Assembly: GCA_935421135.1 (NCBI GenBank)
Contig: OW285192.1
Coordinates: 11,115,501-11,179,500 of the forward strand
Source of the DNA: Bugulina stolonifera
Taxonomy: Eukaryota; Bryozoa; Gymnolaemata; Cheilostomatida; Bugulidae
Length of the DNA stretch: 64,000 bases
Direction: 5' to 3'
This document shows positions 53,437 to 64,000 of the stretch, one piece after another. Position numbers and translations under genes: made by a program. The notes below the pieces were generated by a model. The model worked only from the letters and a program-made list of their open reading frames with translations, was not told the DNA's origin and ran no database searches. Every line of letters begins with the position of its first letter. The first letter of the stretch is position 1.

Positions 53437-56400
53437 ATGTCTCTCTCCAGAGAGCCACCATTAGATGTAACTCATGCAGACCAGATGCTGTCTTCAAGTT
53501 GTGGTAGTTTGCAAGAGGTGTCAAGCCCAGCAGATGAAGATGTATTCGTACAAGCTGTACCCATTATTACTACAATCACAAAGCATGCCGAAATCTCGCA
53601 GACAGATAAATTCGTTAGTACAAAGAAAGTTAATTTAAGTGTGAATGCGTACCCACATCTACTAACTAAAGACATTGATGTTAACCTTCATCAGGAACCC
53701 CAAAGCAGGTCAAGGTCAAAACGAGCTGGATTTTATTGGTCCGATGTTGAAGAACCATTGGTAGATGCTGGAGGACAGCAACCTGCAGGCACAACTTTAT
53801 TACCTCCCTCTCAAGAGCAGGTGATGATACACGGCATACATTCTAAGCTAGACTTGAGTTATTAGTTTCTAAATATTATTTTGTAAGTTGTCTCCTCTTT
53901 TTCTTCGAGAGAGTAATCCCAAAATTTAAATCATGGCTGTAATATTATGTAGGCCTAAATATTATCACTCTATCAACTTTATTAGTATAGACTGTAACTG
54001 TTAGCCTATACCCTGAAGAAGTCACAGGCTTATTTTCTACCACAATTAGGCTAGAAGAAATATAGTGGAAGGAAAGATGTCACTTCGGTCAAAAACCGCC
54101 CACAAGCTCCCAAACAAGGAGTTATCCTACTTTATGTCACAATTCACCCTTAGTTCATTTCAATCTCGCTCTATCTGTTGATTCTATTTTCTCTTCCTAG
54201 CTATAAATTCCTCATGACTGTCCATATTTCAGTACTTCATATATACAATGTAAATGAATAATTACTAATTATATTTTCTTGCAAAAAATACCACAAATGA
54301 TTCCCGTTCTTTACAGATTTATGGTACAAAGCCGAAAAAGAGAACTCATGCACCAAGACCCGGTGACAGTTCAGGAATTAGCTCTGTCTTGCTATCGGAA
54401 CACTCAATGACTACAATGGATGATGATTCACAACACAGGAAACTCTTAGCCGAAAGAGTTGTTCATTTGACCAATCAAGTATTAGATTCACAAAATGACG
54501 ACTTAGACTTTGTTCCTCATCTGGTAGAGCCAGTTATATATGGCCCAAGGGAAAGCTCCCCTCAGCATTCAAAGTTGTCTGCTGAAGCAACAGATATATC
54601 TACACAATACTCAGTACTATTTCCGTCGCCGTCAACCACACAAACCTCAGAATACTCACTTTCCTCATCGTCTTCAGAATTACCTCCTCAATACTCCCAG
54701 TTTAACAGATTATTCCCAGAGTTATCTTCTCAACATTCACATATGACTGTAGTGGCTGCCTCTAATATATCTTCTGCTCAGGATAGAGTAGGAATGGAGA
54801 ATGTAAAACTGGATTATAACAGCGACACAATTTCTAGTCAATTGAATTTAGATATCCAGCAAAGTGACATGTTATCTCCAACAGTATCTAGACCGGCGTT
54901 TGAAGGAGAAAAGAGGAAGGTATTGACTAATGGCTCGCTTATGAAGCGAATTGCAGCATCAGATAATGTAGCGGTGGCACCTGCACTTTCTTCCACCCAA
55001 CCAGAAGTGATCCCATCATCTGCCTTGTTCCAGAATGTAGAGAAAGATCATCCTGATTCAACATCCACATCTTCAGACTTATCAAGGTCAGTATTGCTAG
55101 GATTGTTAAGAAAATGTAAATATTAGTATACCATCAAACATATAAACTTTTACATAATACGTGTAATATACAAATAGGTAATGTAGCCTTTAGACATTTC
55201 ATGGAGTTGTCGTCTTGTGTTGCTTAGCAGCATTGTGTAGACAATTTCTAATATGGCTTGCATTTTGTAAATTAGCCTATAGATATGATTCCCTATGTAT
55301 GGTTACATATGGCCAGCTGGACTGGAGCCCTTTTTTTATGTTAGCCTCTCCATTTTTTGGAAATGCTAAAATTATTTATTCTCTAGCTCAATTAAATGTG
55401 TTTGAACACAACACAACTGTTTGTGACCCTATTGCTTTTGATGTAGTACGAGTATAATAGAAAGTTACGTAATACACTACATTCTACATGTACAGTACAT
55501 TACACTCTAGATTATTTATATATATCCTCTTTATTAATGAACTTGAAGCTGTATGGGCTTCCAGTCTAGTAGAAAAGATAAGCAAGTCCAATATCCTAAT
55601 TTTAATTGAGCCCCACTGCCTCTTCTTCACTCATTTAGCTGATTAATTAAATGGTCACTGTTTATCTATTGGCTAATTAAGACGCAATCAGCACCAGTAA
55701 CTCAGGATTAGTTGTTATCATCCACTTGGTGCTGCTGCTAATAGCTGTTACCTCTGCTGCCATACAGCTAATCTGTTCTATATCGTATTAAGTGGCATAT
55801 GATTCAATACACTTTTTACTACTTAGTACCAGATGTCTGTAAGAATGGCTGCATATACTTTAGTATAATTACTGTCTATATCTAACTCCAAAATCTATTA
55901 GTTGATATTTTACTAACATGGAACTGGATGTAGTAACGTTGTGCTGCTAGCTATTCTTGCTCTATTGAAGAAGTTTTTTTGCAGCTGGTTGACAGTTTCA
56001 GCTCCAAGTGATTATATTATAACCTACCAAATTTGTATTGCTAGGGAGAAGATAACTTCTTCTAGTGACTGCTCCAAGCCTGAAAGACCTAATACTCTGG
56101 ATTTAACTAAAGATGGTCAAACGGAAATGATTTCCTCTCTGATACGCACAACACCAGATATAGTAGTGACCCCAACTCAGACTCCTAAGAGCTGTGGGCT
56201 CGTAAATCCTGGATTCGTTTTCGAATTTCCACCTTCACCTGAGGTGAGTACACTAACTATGCTCAGCTTGTTTTAAGGTTCTTCTCTCGCTATTTTAGAA
56301 TCTCTATGCTGACCTCATGAGTTGCTAGTGATTTCCTTCATGTTATGCTCCCATAGTATAGGCGACTTGACATAGCTGTGTGGTGATATAACTGTGTGTA

Positions 56401-59400
56401 TAGCCTGTTAGAGGCGTTGTTAGGTTGAGTTCGGATAGTAAAACCGAATTAACGATGCAAGATTGATTACTTGGGGCCACGCAAGTTTATAAATTATAAT
56501 AATATATAGAAGAATTTTATTTCTCACAGTAATTGTTATGTAGGCCTTCATGTAAATTTTTCATATAACATTGACTTCAAAAAGAGAATTTGGTGGCCAT
56601 TGGTCATTGAAAATCGTTCCTGCCTAATACACTTTGAGTCTGCATGTACCTATTATAGTGAAGACTAATCACTGCTGTCAGCTGTTGACATGGCTGTACT
56701 TAATCTGTGTATCTTCATTTAGATAACCAATATATGCACCTACATGATTGTAATGTATATAATACGGGGATTGAGTATATACCCATGTGCTTCTTCCTGA
56801 GACTTTATGAATATATATGCATGATGACACAAACATTTACTGTATTTTAGAGATTTATTTAGTAAGTTTAGTTAGTGCATTTAATGTTACAGAAAGTGAT
56901 TAGTGGGAAGAGACCAGCCGCGTCTCCTTCTCTACTCGATGTTCTACATAAGAAATATTGGGCTAACAGTAGCCCCAACTCCTCACTGACTAGAAAACAC
57001 ACACCTAAGGATGAGGGAGGAGATGATGAGACTTCAGCATTTAGGTATACTCTCATACTTTCTTACTTACATATAGGCTACATGTAGGAACTGGGGGAAG
57101 TAATGTAGAACTTCAGTCTTTGTCCATTGTTATACCTAGGCATGGCCCACATGTGTCATGTCTTACCTCTTCACAATTTTACATGAGGGAGGTAATGAGC
57201 CAAGCCTGCCCTTTCAGGAGCACACAACTCTAGTGCTATTCTACCACAAAAGCTGTTGAACTGCGGATTGAAGAAATTTTGATGGTTTTTTCAGTAGGTT
57301 TTCTGAGACATATTAGTGAGGTGCTGCCTTTATGTCGACACTGAAGAGAAAGCCTGTAGACTGTAGTGTATATTACAGAATTGTTATAATGTACTCTGAC
57401 CGTGTTATATAGGTCTCGGCATGCTTCATACTGCAGAGTTGTTGATCAGAACACAAACGAAGGGCTCGGCTTCCAGACTCTGCCTTCTAATATGAGCAAG
57501 AACAGTCCAACTACAATTAGAATGTTTGGTGATGTCTCAAAGATGTTTAGCACACTTCCTGTCCGTAGCAGCCCAGAACACCGTCAACGCACCACTAGTG
57601 AAAGTGGGAAGTAAGTGAACCATCATGCTATGTTATCTTGTCAGGCAACACTGATTCTGTTTTAAATAACATTTCACCATTACATGTAGATTTACATGTA
57701 ATGGTGTTGAATGTAGGATTGTGCATACTTGATTGGTGAAAATTAGTTCTGGTGCTCTGTTCTCTTTACTGGTTTTAAAATGAAACCTTCAGTTATGCTG
57801 GAATGAGATGGTAGTTGGTTCTCGGAGTGTTCAAAGCCTGTGGTCAGTAATTAGGGAGTTGGCTTGTTGGTTCATTACTTTATTTGCTAGTTATTGCTCT
57901 CTATTCTCATTTCTAACACAGTTTGTGGTCTTCGATCATGTGCCGTATTCGTTTCCTTCTAAACCTAGGGGTTCATGGCTAATGAATCTGTTAGTCTGCA
58001 GGAATACTATACAATCTACTGTTACTTTCACATTCTTTCGTATGGTGTACAAGGAAGTAGTACATGTACTATGTAAATCTGATAGGAGTTGTCTTCTCTC
58101 TGTGTAGTACACTTGGTGACATAAAGGTTGCCTCCACAATACAACACAACTGGTCTCATTGGCTCCTCATTTGAATTATCCAGGCACATGTTTCGAATTA
58201 TAAGTACGGATTTTATCTGCATACGTATCTATCGTGGATGTATCCAACTAGCGTATAAATTGTTATTAGATATTAAGCCGGCAAACAATTATGATACGTA
58301 TATCTAGGTCCAACATAAAATAATAAAATTAAAAGTTTTTATGACAACCAAATTATTTGGAATTGTCCTTCCAACAAATATTACAGAACCTTTTTAGGAA
58401 AGAAAAGACAACTTTTAAACCATGCAACATTTTCTTTCATTTTCTATCATAGCCTACAACATACTTGCCAAGTGCTCAAATTTTTGTCAGGACACCCCCT
58501 AGTTTTTGTGTCTGTCCCTACTAATTTTCCAGCTGGCTGATTTTTTATGTATGGTGAAAATGTTACCAAACCTCATAAAACACAGGATACAACTGAAAAT
58601 AAGTCACTTTCATTGAAGAAAATATTATAAAAGCCACTAAAATAGATAATTTGATACTTTCTAGAAATAAGTCTGATTCAAATAATATACACTCAAACTA
58701 TGTCCAGGGATTCTGGTACTTGTCCAGGGATTTTGACCAGACGAGTCCAGATGTTTTGCTCTTGTTCCTTTGCAAGTATGGCCTATAATGTGATCTAAGG
58801 TGGTATTTCAGCCTATTATTTAGTACTGAATGTAATGGACGAGTTGAGTGTATTAATAGTCCTAGGAGTTGTATGCACTTGGATAGTCAACTCTCTTATT
58901 ACTCACCATTAACCAATAAGTGATCCTGTTGGATTATACCTGCCAAACAACCTGTGCAGGTAATATGCACAGTATCATTGAATGATCAGGAACAGTATAA
59001 ATTGTGCCCATATAATGTAGTAATTCATTACAAATATTTTCATGTAAGTAGAAATAGGCCTAACTGCAACTACTTTAAATATTTCAAAACAATACATCCA
59101 AAAAGGTATTAATTTACAGATATTTCTATATTGTGTGTTTAAACTGGTCAATATTACACATGTATCTATTATAGGCTTACGTGATATACATCACAGTTGG
59201 GATGTTAAATAATATACATCATATGAATGTATGTAATTAAATTATAGTTAAGAATATTGTGTAGTAACTTAGTTTATATTCAGTATTGTATACTTATATA
59301 CTTTAGTCTATATACATGGTAATTAACACACAAGAAGGCCTTTAGGTGCAGTCAAACATTAGATACTGTCTAATGTACTGTACACAGCTCAGTGCACAAT

Positions 59401-62400
59401 ACATGGGAACACAACCTTTATCTAATTTGTAATAATTGAACACATTTTCATAAAAACAAAAAATCATGAGTTTCTACAAGCTGATTTTTAACTAATGTGC
59501 AAAGTTCGGGTGGGTTCCTAACAATTAGTTCCCCACCCCACCTTGATCTGCAGCCTCTAGCACCATTATCCTCCATGCTTCTTGCCTCTACTCCGGATGT
59601 GCCGAGTATTAATATTATTAGTGTAAACATAATTGTTAAGTAGTCCGGATTAGGCCAAAGCAGTGTGGAGCATGATGTGATACGATGATTGTTTAATACA
59701 CACTTCAACATTCAACAGTAGTTGCAGTTGTAAAATTTGCACCCGCTTTATCAATAAGTAGTCAAGTATGCTGTCCAGTGTTACCACTGCTTCATTGACA
59801 AGATGCCTATCTGTAAATATTTATGACTTCCCCCAGCTACTCATGGCACTGGATTACCCTGAAGAATGTACTTGTTATTAAACACGCTGTCATCACTGGC
59901 TATCATGGATGATGGTAGCAAACATAATGCAGAAAAAATTGTTTGAAATTGATCGCTGATTTATTGATCTATACAATTTAACCTTCTCACTGCATCGTGT
60001 ACAGCACTTGTAGGCTACATACATTATTTGGTTAGATGTGCATTAAATACATGTATATAGTGAGATTATTTCGGCACTTTTGAAATCTTGGTTCACACTA
60101 CAATGTACAAGCATGCTTGCACTGTTCTGTTAAAGGCAAACATATTTGAATTTAAAATAATAATAATTTGTACATAATAGTCATAGCAATATGTAGGCCC
60201 ATTTCAATTTAATCTGCATTAGTTCGTTAGCATCAGTGGTCTTTATCAAGTGTGTATACATTAGTATTCCACTGTATATTACTATCAGCTATCCAATGTA
60301 AATATTACTCACATATTTAAGATACTCAAATGCTAAATGTGCGATTACCGTTACATATAGACTGAATCTACCTGCATTTACAGGTAGCTACTGTGCCGTA
60401 ACCTCCTATGTGATTGGTTTGTGTAAACAGTAGCTACTGTCACGGGTGCTGTGATTGGTTTATCTCAGTATGCAGTGAACTATACAGGTTTAATTGTACA
60501 ATATACCAATGTGCATGTAACTCTGGTATGGGACAAGCACTCGACTGGACTCATCATCATATGATTATCTTCAATCACTTAGGTTCTTGCTCTTGATTGT
60601 GCTTATAATTATGACAGAAAGCTAAATCTCGTGCAAATTATATTATAATATGCAAAATGGTGGGAACTGTAAACTCTGACTTTGTTATTTACGTGGATCC
60701 TCCCGAAGAGGATTTGATGAGGGAGCGTGCTCAGACTTGGGGATCTGTTTCCTGTGCTAAACGGTATTATCTTATATTTACATTATATTACATGTACATA
60801 ATAAGTAAATGTGTTGTTATATTATACAATGTATAATACAAACGCGTAGACCTGCCGCCTATTATAATTGTTATAAGTATTATATTATAATATTATGTTA
60901 TATTATATTATATTATATATTTAAACAGTGGTAACTACTAATCATAATTTCTCTTTTAGTTTAATTATTGCATCTTCTTAACATGATGTTAAATATTATA
61001 TCACTTTATGTGAATTGCGTACTTACTATAATATACATGTACATGTATATAGGTCTAATTTATGTACATGTAAATAGGTGTATGTATGTGTTTGTGTGTT
61101 TAAAGGGTTTTTGTGAGTATTCGTTAGTTTACGGTGATAAAACTTTTGGGCTATTATAGGCCTCTGGGCCAGAGTTTACATGTGCTAAAGGAATCGTATT
61201 ATCTTATAGCTGGCAATGTATTTACTTATAATTATAATTTTAAATTAGATAAGAATAGTGAAATGGGACTGGAATTGTGCTAATAGTTTTTCGATAGTGA
61301 AGTTGTATACCTTACCGCTCCCTTATTCTAAATAAACTTATCAGACACTGCAGAGTGTAATAGTAGCACTATCTCTCTAATGTATATAAGTAGTCTAGTG
61401 GCTATGGGTGTGATATACTTGCATGGCATATTATAATGTATATTCAGATAGATTGTGGAATGTATACAAGTGTAGGTGGTGTGGTGGGAAAAGAAATCTG
61501 CACCCAAGATAAATCTATAAGCGAAGTGTGTTATTATACAAACGCCAAAAAATGTTTTTCCAAATTATTTTCATAAGGATAATTCCAATATAATATCTTT
61601 GGCATAGCAGTGGTACATTGTATAGATTGGTATAAAGGACTTATTTTATGTATATTATATTTGGATACTTGGTGAGAGTTGAGTGAATGTTATGGTACTT
61701 TTATCTAATATTATTATAAATATTATTTATTTGGGTTCATGCTCTCTTTTATGTTATTATAACATGTATTGTTATTGTAATCTACACTTTCTGAGTCTGT
61801 CGTTGGTTGTTTTTGACGGATACTTTGACCTTGTTAGACGTTCATCATGACTACCCTTCCTTCCGTTGTGATACAGTAGAGTATATCATGTAGTTGAAGT
61901 TATCTCCTCTCCTTAGACTGCAGATTTGATGTTCATATTTCTAGATTTCAGATTACAGTCTCCAGAAATTTGATAGTTGGTTGAGCATGAAACACATTGT
62001 TATAGTTTCATGTGAGCTCTAAGTGCAGTGAATTATAATAATACAGTACTCGGTGATGTCTATATGGCTAGGAAAGGCTCTCTTCCTGTTGTATAACAAT
62101 TTTATCTTTCATCTTGTGCGTTTTGTTTAATGTTTAGCTCTTCATTGATTCTTCAATTACCCAGTTAGTAGAATTAGTTAGGCTTGTTACATCCATCAGT
62201 GATTCACCTAATGAAGTGGTGTTTCATATTTAAACCTGCATATATTTAAACTACGGATATATTACATGTATGTTCTGTCACAACATTGGAGTTGCAATAT
62301 CTCAAAATCTAGTATTATGATAAACATACACTAGTAATACATTGTAATATGTTTATGGGTAGTACCCTCAGTTTGACAATACAACTCAAGGGTTTGGTGG

Positions 62401-62942
62401 AACACACTGGCATTGTGGTACTAAATATGTTATCTTATGTTTATTTAATAACAGGGAGATAAGCAGTATTATTTGGTATTTTTATTTATGATAGCAAATA
62501 ACTAACTGGTAGTAGCAACCTCGTACATAATATTCATTGTGATATTTGAGGGCAGCAGAGTTTGGTTCAGTTTGTTTATGAATTTATAATAATATTTATG
62601 AATGGATTAAATAAATCTATTATTCACTATTACTTCTCGTGTTTTTCTGTGAGATTATTTCAATATAACACTGTATCTCACAGGACATCAACACACGCTG
62701 ACAAGCAGGTGAATGGTGAAGTACCGACAGCTAAACTATCTACTCTGTCAGCCAGTCTGGCTCCCAGTGTTCCAGCCACGACCTCCAGCTCCTCCTCCAA
62801 ACTCACCAGGAAGTTCTCTCTCTCCCCCAGAGTTATCAGAAGGAAGATCATAGCTAGACTGCAGCAGGAGACTGACAAGACTGGGAGCAGTGAGAGTGAG
62901 ACTGAGGACCTACTCACTCTCTCTAAACTGAGGAACTACAAG
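53437..62942 (+). CDS. Unrecognised Ser/Thr/Pro-rich protein, N-terminal 654 codons, continues past the window
   Basis: Exons: 53437-53820, 54317-55086, 56045-56243, 56893-57044, 57413-57610, 62684-62942 (next donor at 62943); all junction phases agree. The protein is low in hydrophobic residues, with Ser runs (SLSSSSSELPP) and Pro-directed sites (FPPSPE, SLSPR), so it is probably a disordered, phosphorylated N-terminal region. Exon 62684-62942 carries a basic segment (RVIRRKIIARLQQETDK) followed by an acidic Ser-rich one (SSESETEDLL). No catalytic or binding domain is visible; such a domain is probably encoded to the right of the window. I cannot name the family. The start at 53437 is uncertain, because an alternative upstream exon overlaps it. 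Confidence 0.7.
57611..60656. other. Large intron, left part
   Basis: AT-rich intron of the right-hand gene. It holds a perfect 14-bp-stem hairpin at 57675-57706 (CACCATTACATGTA, GATT loop, TACATGTAATGGTG). Nothing else is supported. Confidence 0.5.
60657..60763 (+). CDS. Alternative first exon within the large intron of the right-hand gene
   Basis: ATG at 60657 opens a 35-codon, protein-like frame (MVGTVNSDFVIYVDPPEED, then RERAQTWGSVSC) ending in phase 2 (CG/GTATTA). It joins the phase-2 acceptor of exon 62684 in frame, just as exon 57413-57610 does. This would give a short isoform that starts inside the gene and lacks the long Ser-rich N-terminus, from a second promoter near 60.4-60.65 kb. 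Confidence 0.55.
60764..62683. other. Large intron, right part
   Basis: AT-rich sequence with a TATATTATATTATAT-type run near 60880-60920 and TACATGTACATGTA near 61030. No exon, RNA or repeat family could be supported. Confidence 0.5.
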
Positions 62943-64000
62943 GTAAGTCAAAGTTGGTAATCTATTTGAGAATTAGACATGTGCAAGGCACAATCATATA
63001 CAGCTTCATCGATCAATTGGGTTAAAAGTACAAGAGGCAACATTACTACCATGAAAGGCATCATACCATAGAGCCATAGAAATGTAGGCTTATAATATTG
63101 AATTAAAAATCTACGGGTTGTGGGAATACCATAGCCCTTACCCTCACTGAAATCTGTGAGGAAGTCTACCATCATATCTGTCTTCCTTCTGCAAAGTCAG
63201 CAATATCTCCATGTAGGATATTATCTCATGAGTGTCATAGAATGTGACTTTTCAGTAGGCTACATCTACCGCCATTATTCATACAGGCCAAAGATAACAC
63301 AACTTCTAAATTACTATACTAGTGTACCAGCATTAACCAGTACTACATGTTGACCTATTAGCAGTAGCTGCTGCCATCCATAGTAAATATACTGACATCA
63401 GTTTGTTCCTGCCAATCAAACACATATTTGATCTCTGGATGTACAAGAGAATCACATTTCTAGGGCAGCTTAGTACAAGTAAGACAAACAACTACCGGCA
63501 ATGAAGCAGAATATCAAAATGCCAACATGCAGCAAAATTCTGAAGATCTAAAGCTAAACTAGTTTGTAATATTTTGTTATATTTACTGAGATATATAACT
63601 TTCAATAACAGAGAGGTGCTTTCTCCTACTATTGGCAAGGATTCGGTAGATGGGTACGAATACTGTAGTAGTTATGGAGAATAAGATACCATCCACCTGT
63701 TACCTTTTTGATAAAGAAGTAGCCACTGGCTAGACATTTGACTTTTTGAAATAAACTTTTGTTCTGAGCAAGTTTTGAAACCAATACCATGTACATGTAC
63801 ATGTATATTAGTAGTACCTTGATGTTTGAGATTACCTCAAATTGAAAGCACACAGTGAGAATTTGCACCTCCAGTGTATAACTGACAGTTTACATTTCAC
63901 AAACTAGGACCTACATGCAATGCACAATTCTGTGGCAAAAACTTTTTACACATGCATGCCATTTTACATTCCTATTATGGTCTTCTTGGCAAAGTTTGAT
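62943..64000. other. Intron of the right-hand gene running to the window edge
   Basis: No further exon of the plus-strand gene could be found before the edge. Short minus-strand frames (63175-62948, 63868-63629) have no support. Confidence 0.45.

Overview
This looks like nuclear DNA of a metazoan, probably a non-bilaterian invertebrate such as a sponge (low confidence on the phylum). It is AT-rich, the genes are split by many GT-AG introns of about 50 bp to 5 kb, and two genes belong to well-known eukaryotic families (Beclin 1; hydroxylysine kinase). It also carries LTR-retrotransposon, SINE-like and MITE-like DNA. No rRNA, functional tRNA or CRISPR array was seen. All exon models come from reading splice sites and phases by eye; the multi-exon genes called with high confidence keep one frame through every junction.

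Layout. 1-2123: 3' part of an unrecognised minus-strand gene. 3280-6101: minus-strand hydroxylysine kinase (HYKK/AGPHD1-like), 7 exons. 7923-23253: a 15-kb minus-strand gene for a secreted protein with a signal peptide, a CUB-like ectodomain, a Thr-rich mucin exon, then four copies of a 10-cysteine module. Each module is built from the same exon cassette with fixed intron phases. Its introns hold a very young gag-only LTR retrotransposon (16818-21928), a solo LTR (13131-13805) and several MITE-like inverted repeats. 24626-26237: a second, related minus-strand mucin with a GPI-type C-terminus. 27978-32414: a minus-strand GPI-anchored protein with three Ig domains, 8 exons, with a 48-bp minisatellite in one intron. 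34540-39190: minus-strand Beclin 1 (11 exons, 448 aa), whose BH3 core is altered and whose exon 9 acceptor lies in a tandem triplication. 40709-43746: a possible 83-aa, 3-exon minus-strand gene. 43747-53368: nearly 10 kb with no gene I can support. 53369-beyond 64000: a plus-strand gene for a long Ser/Thr/Pro-rich protein of unknown family, with alternative 5' ends including an internal first exon at 60657.

Three neighbouring genes between 7.9 and 32.4 kb encode secreted or GPI-anchored surface proteins (CUB/mucin/Cys-module, mucin, Ig), so this part reads as a cell-surface or extracellular-matrix cluster. The most original item is the four-fold 10-Cys module, which I cannot match to a family I know. 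The second is the recent gag-only LTR element with a C2H2-type finger and a tRNA-Leu-type primer site.
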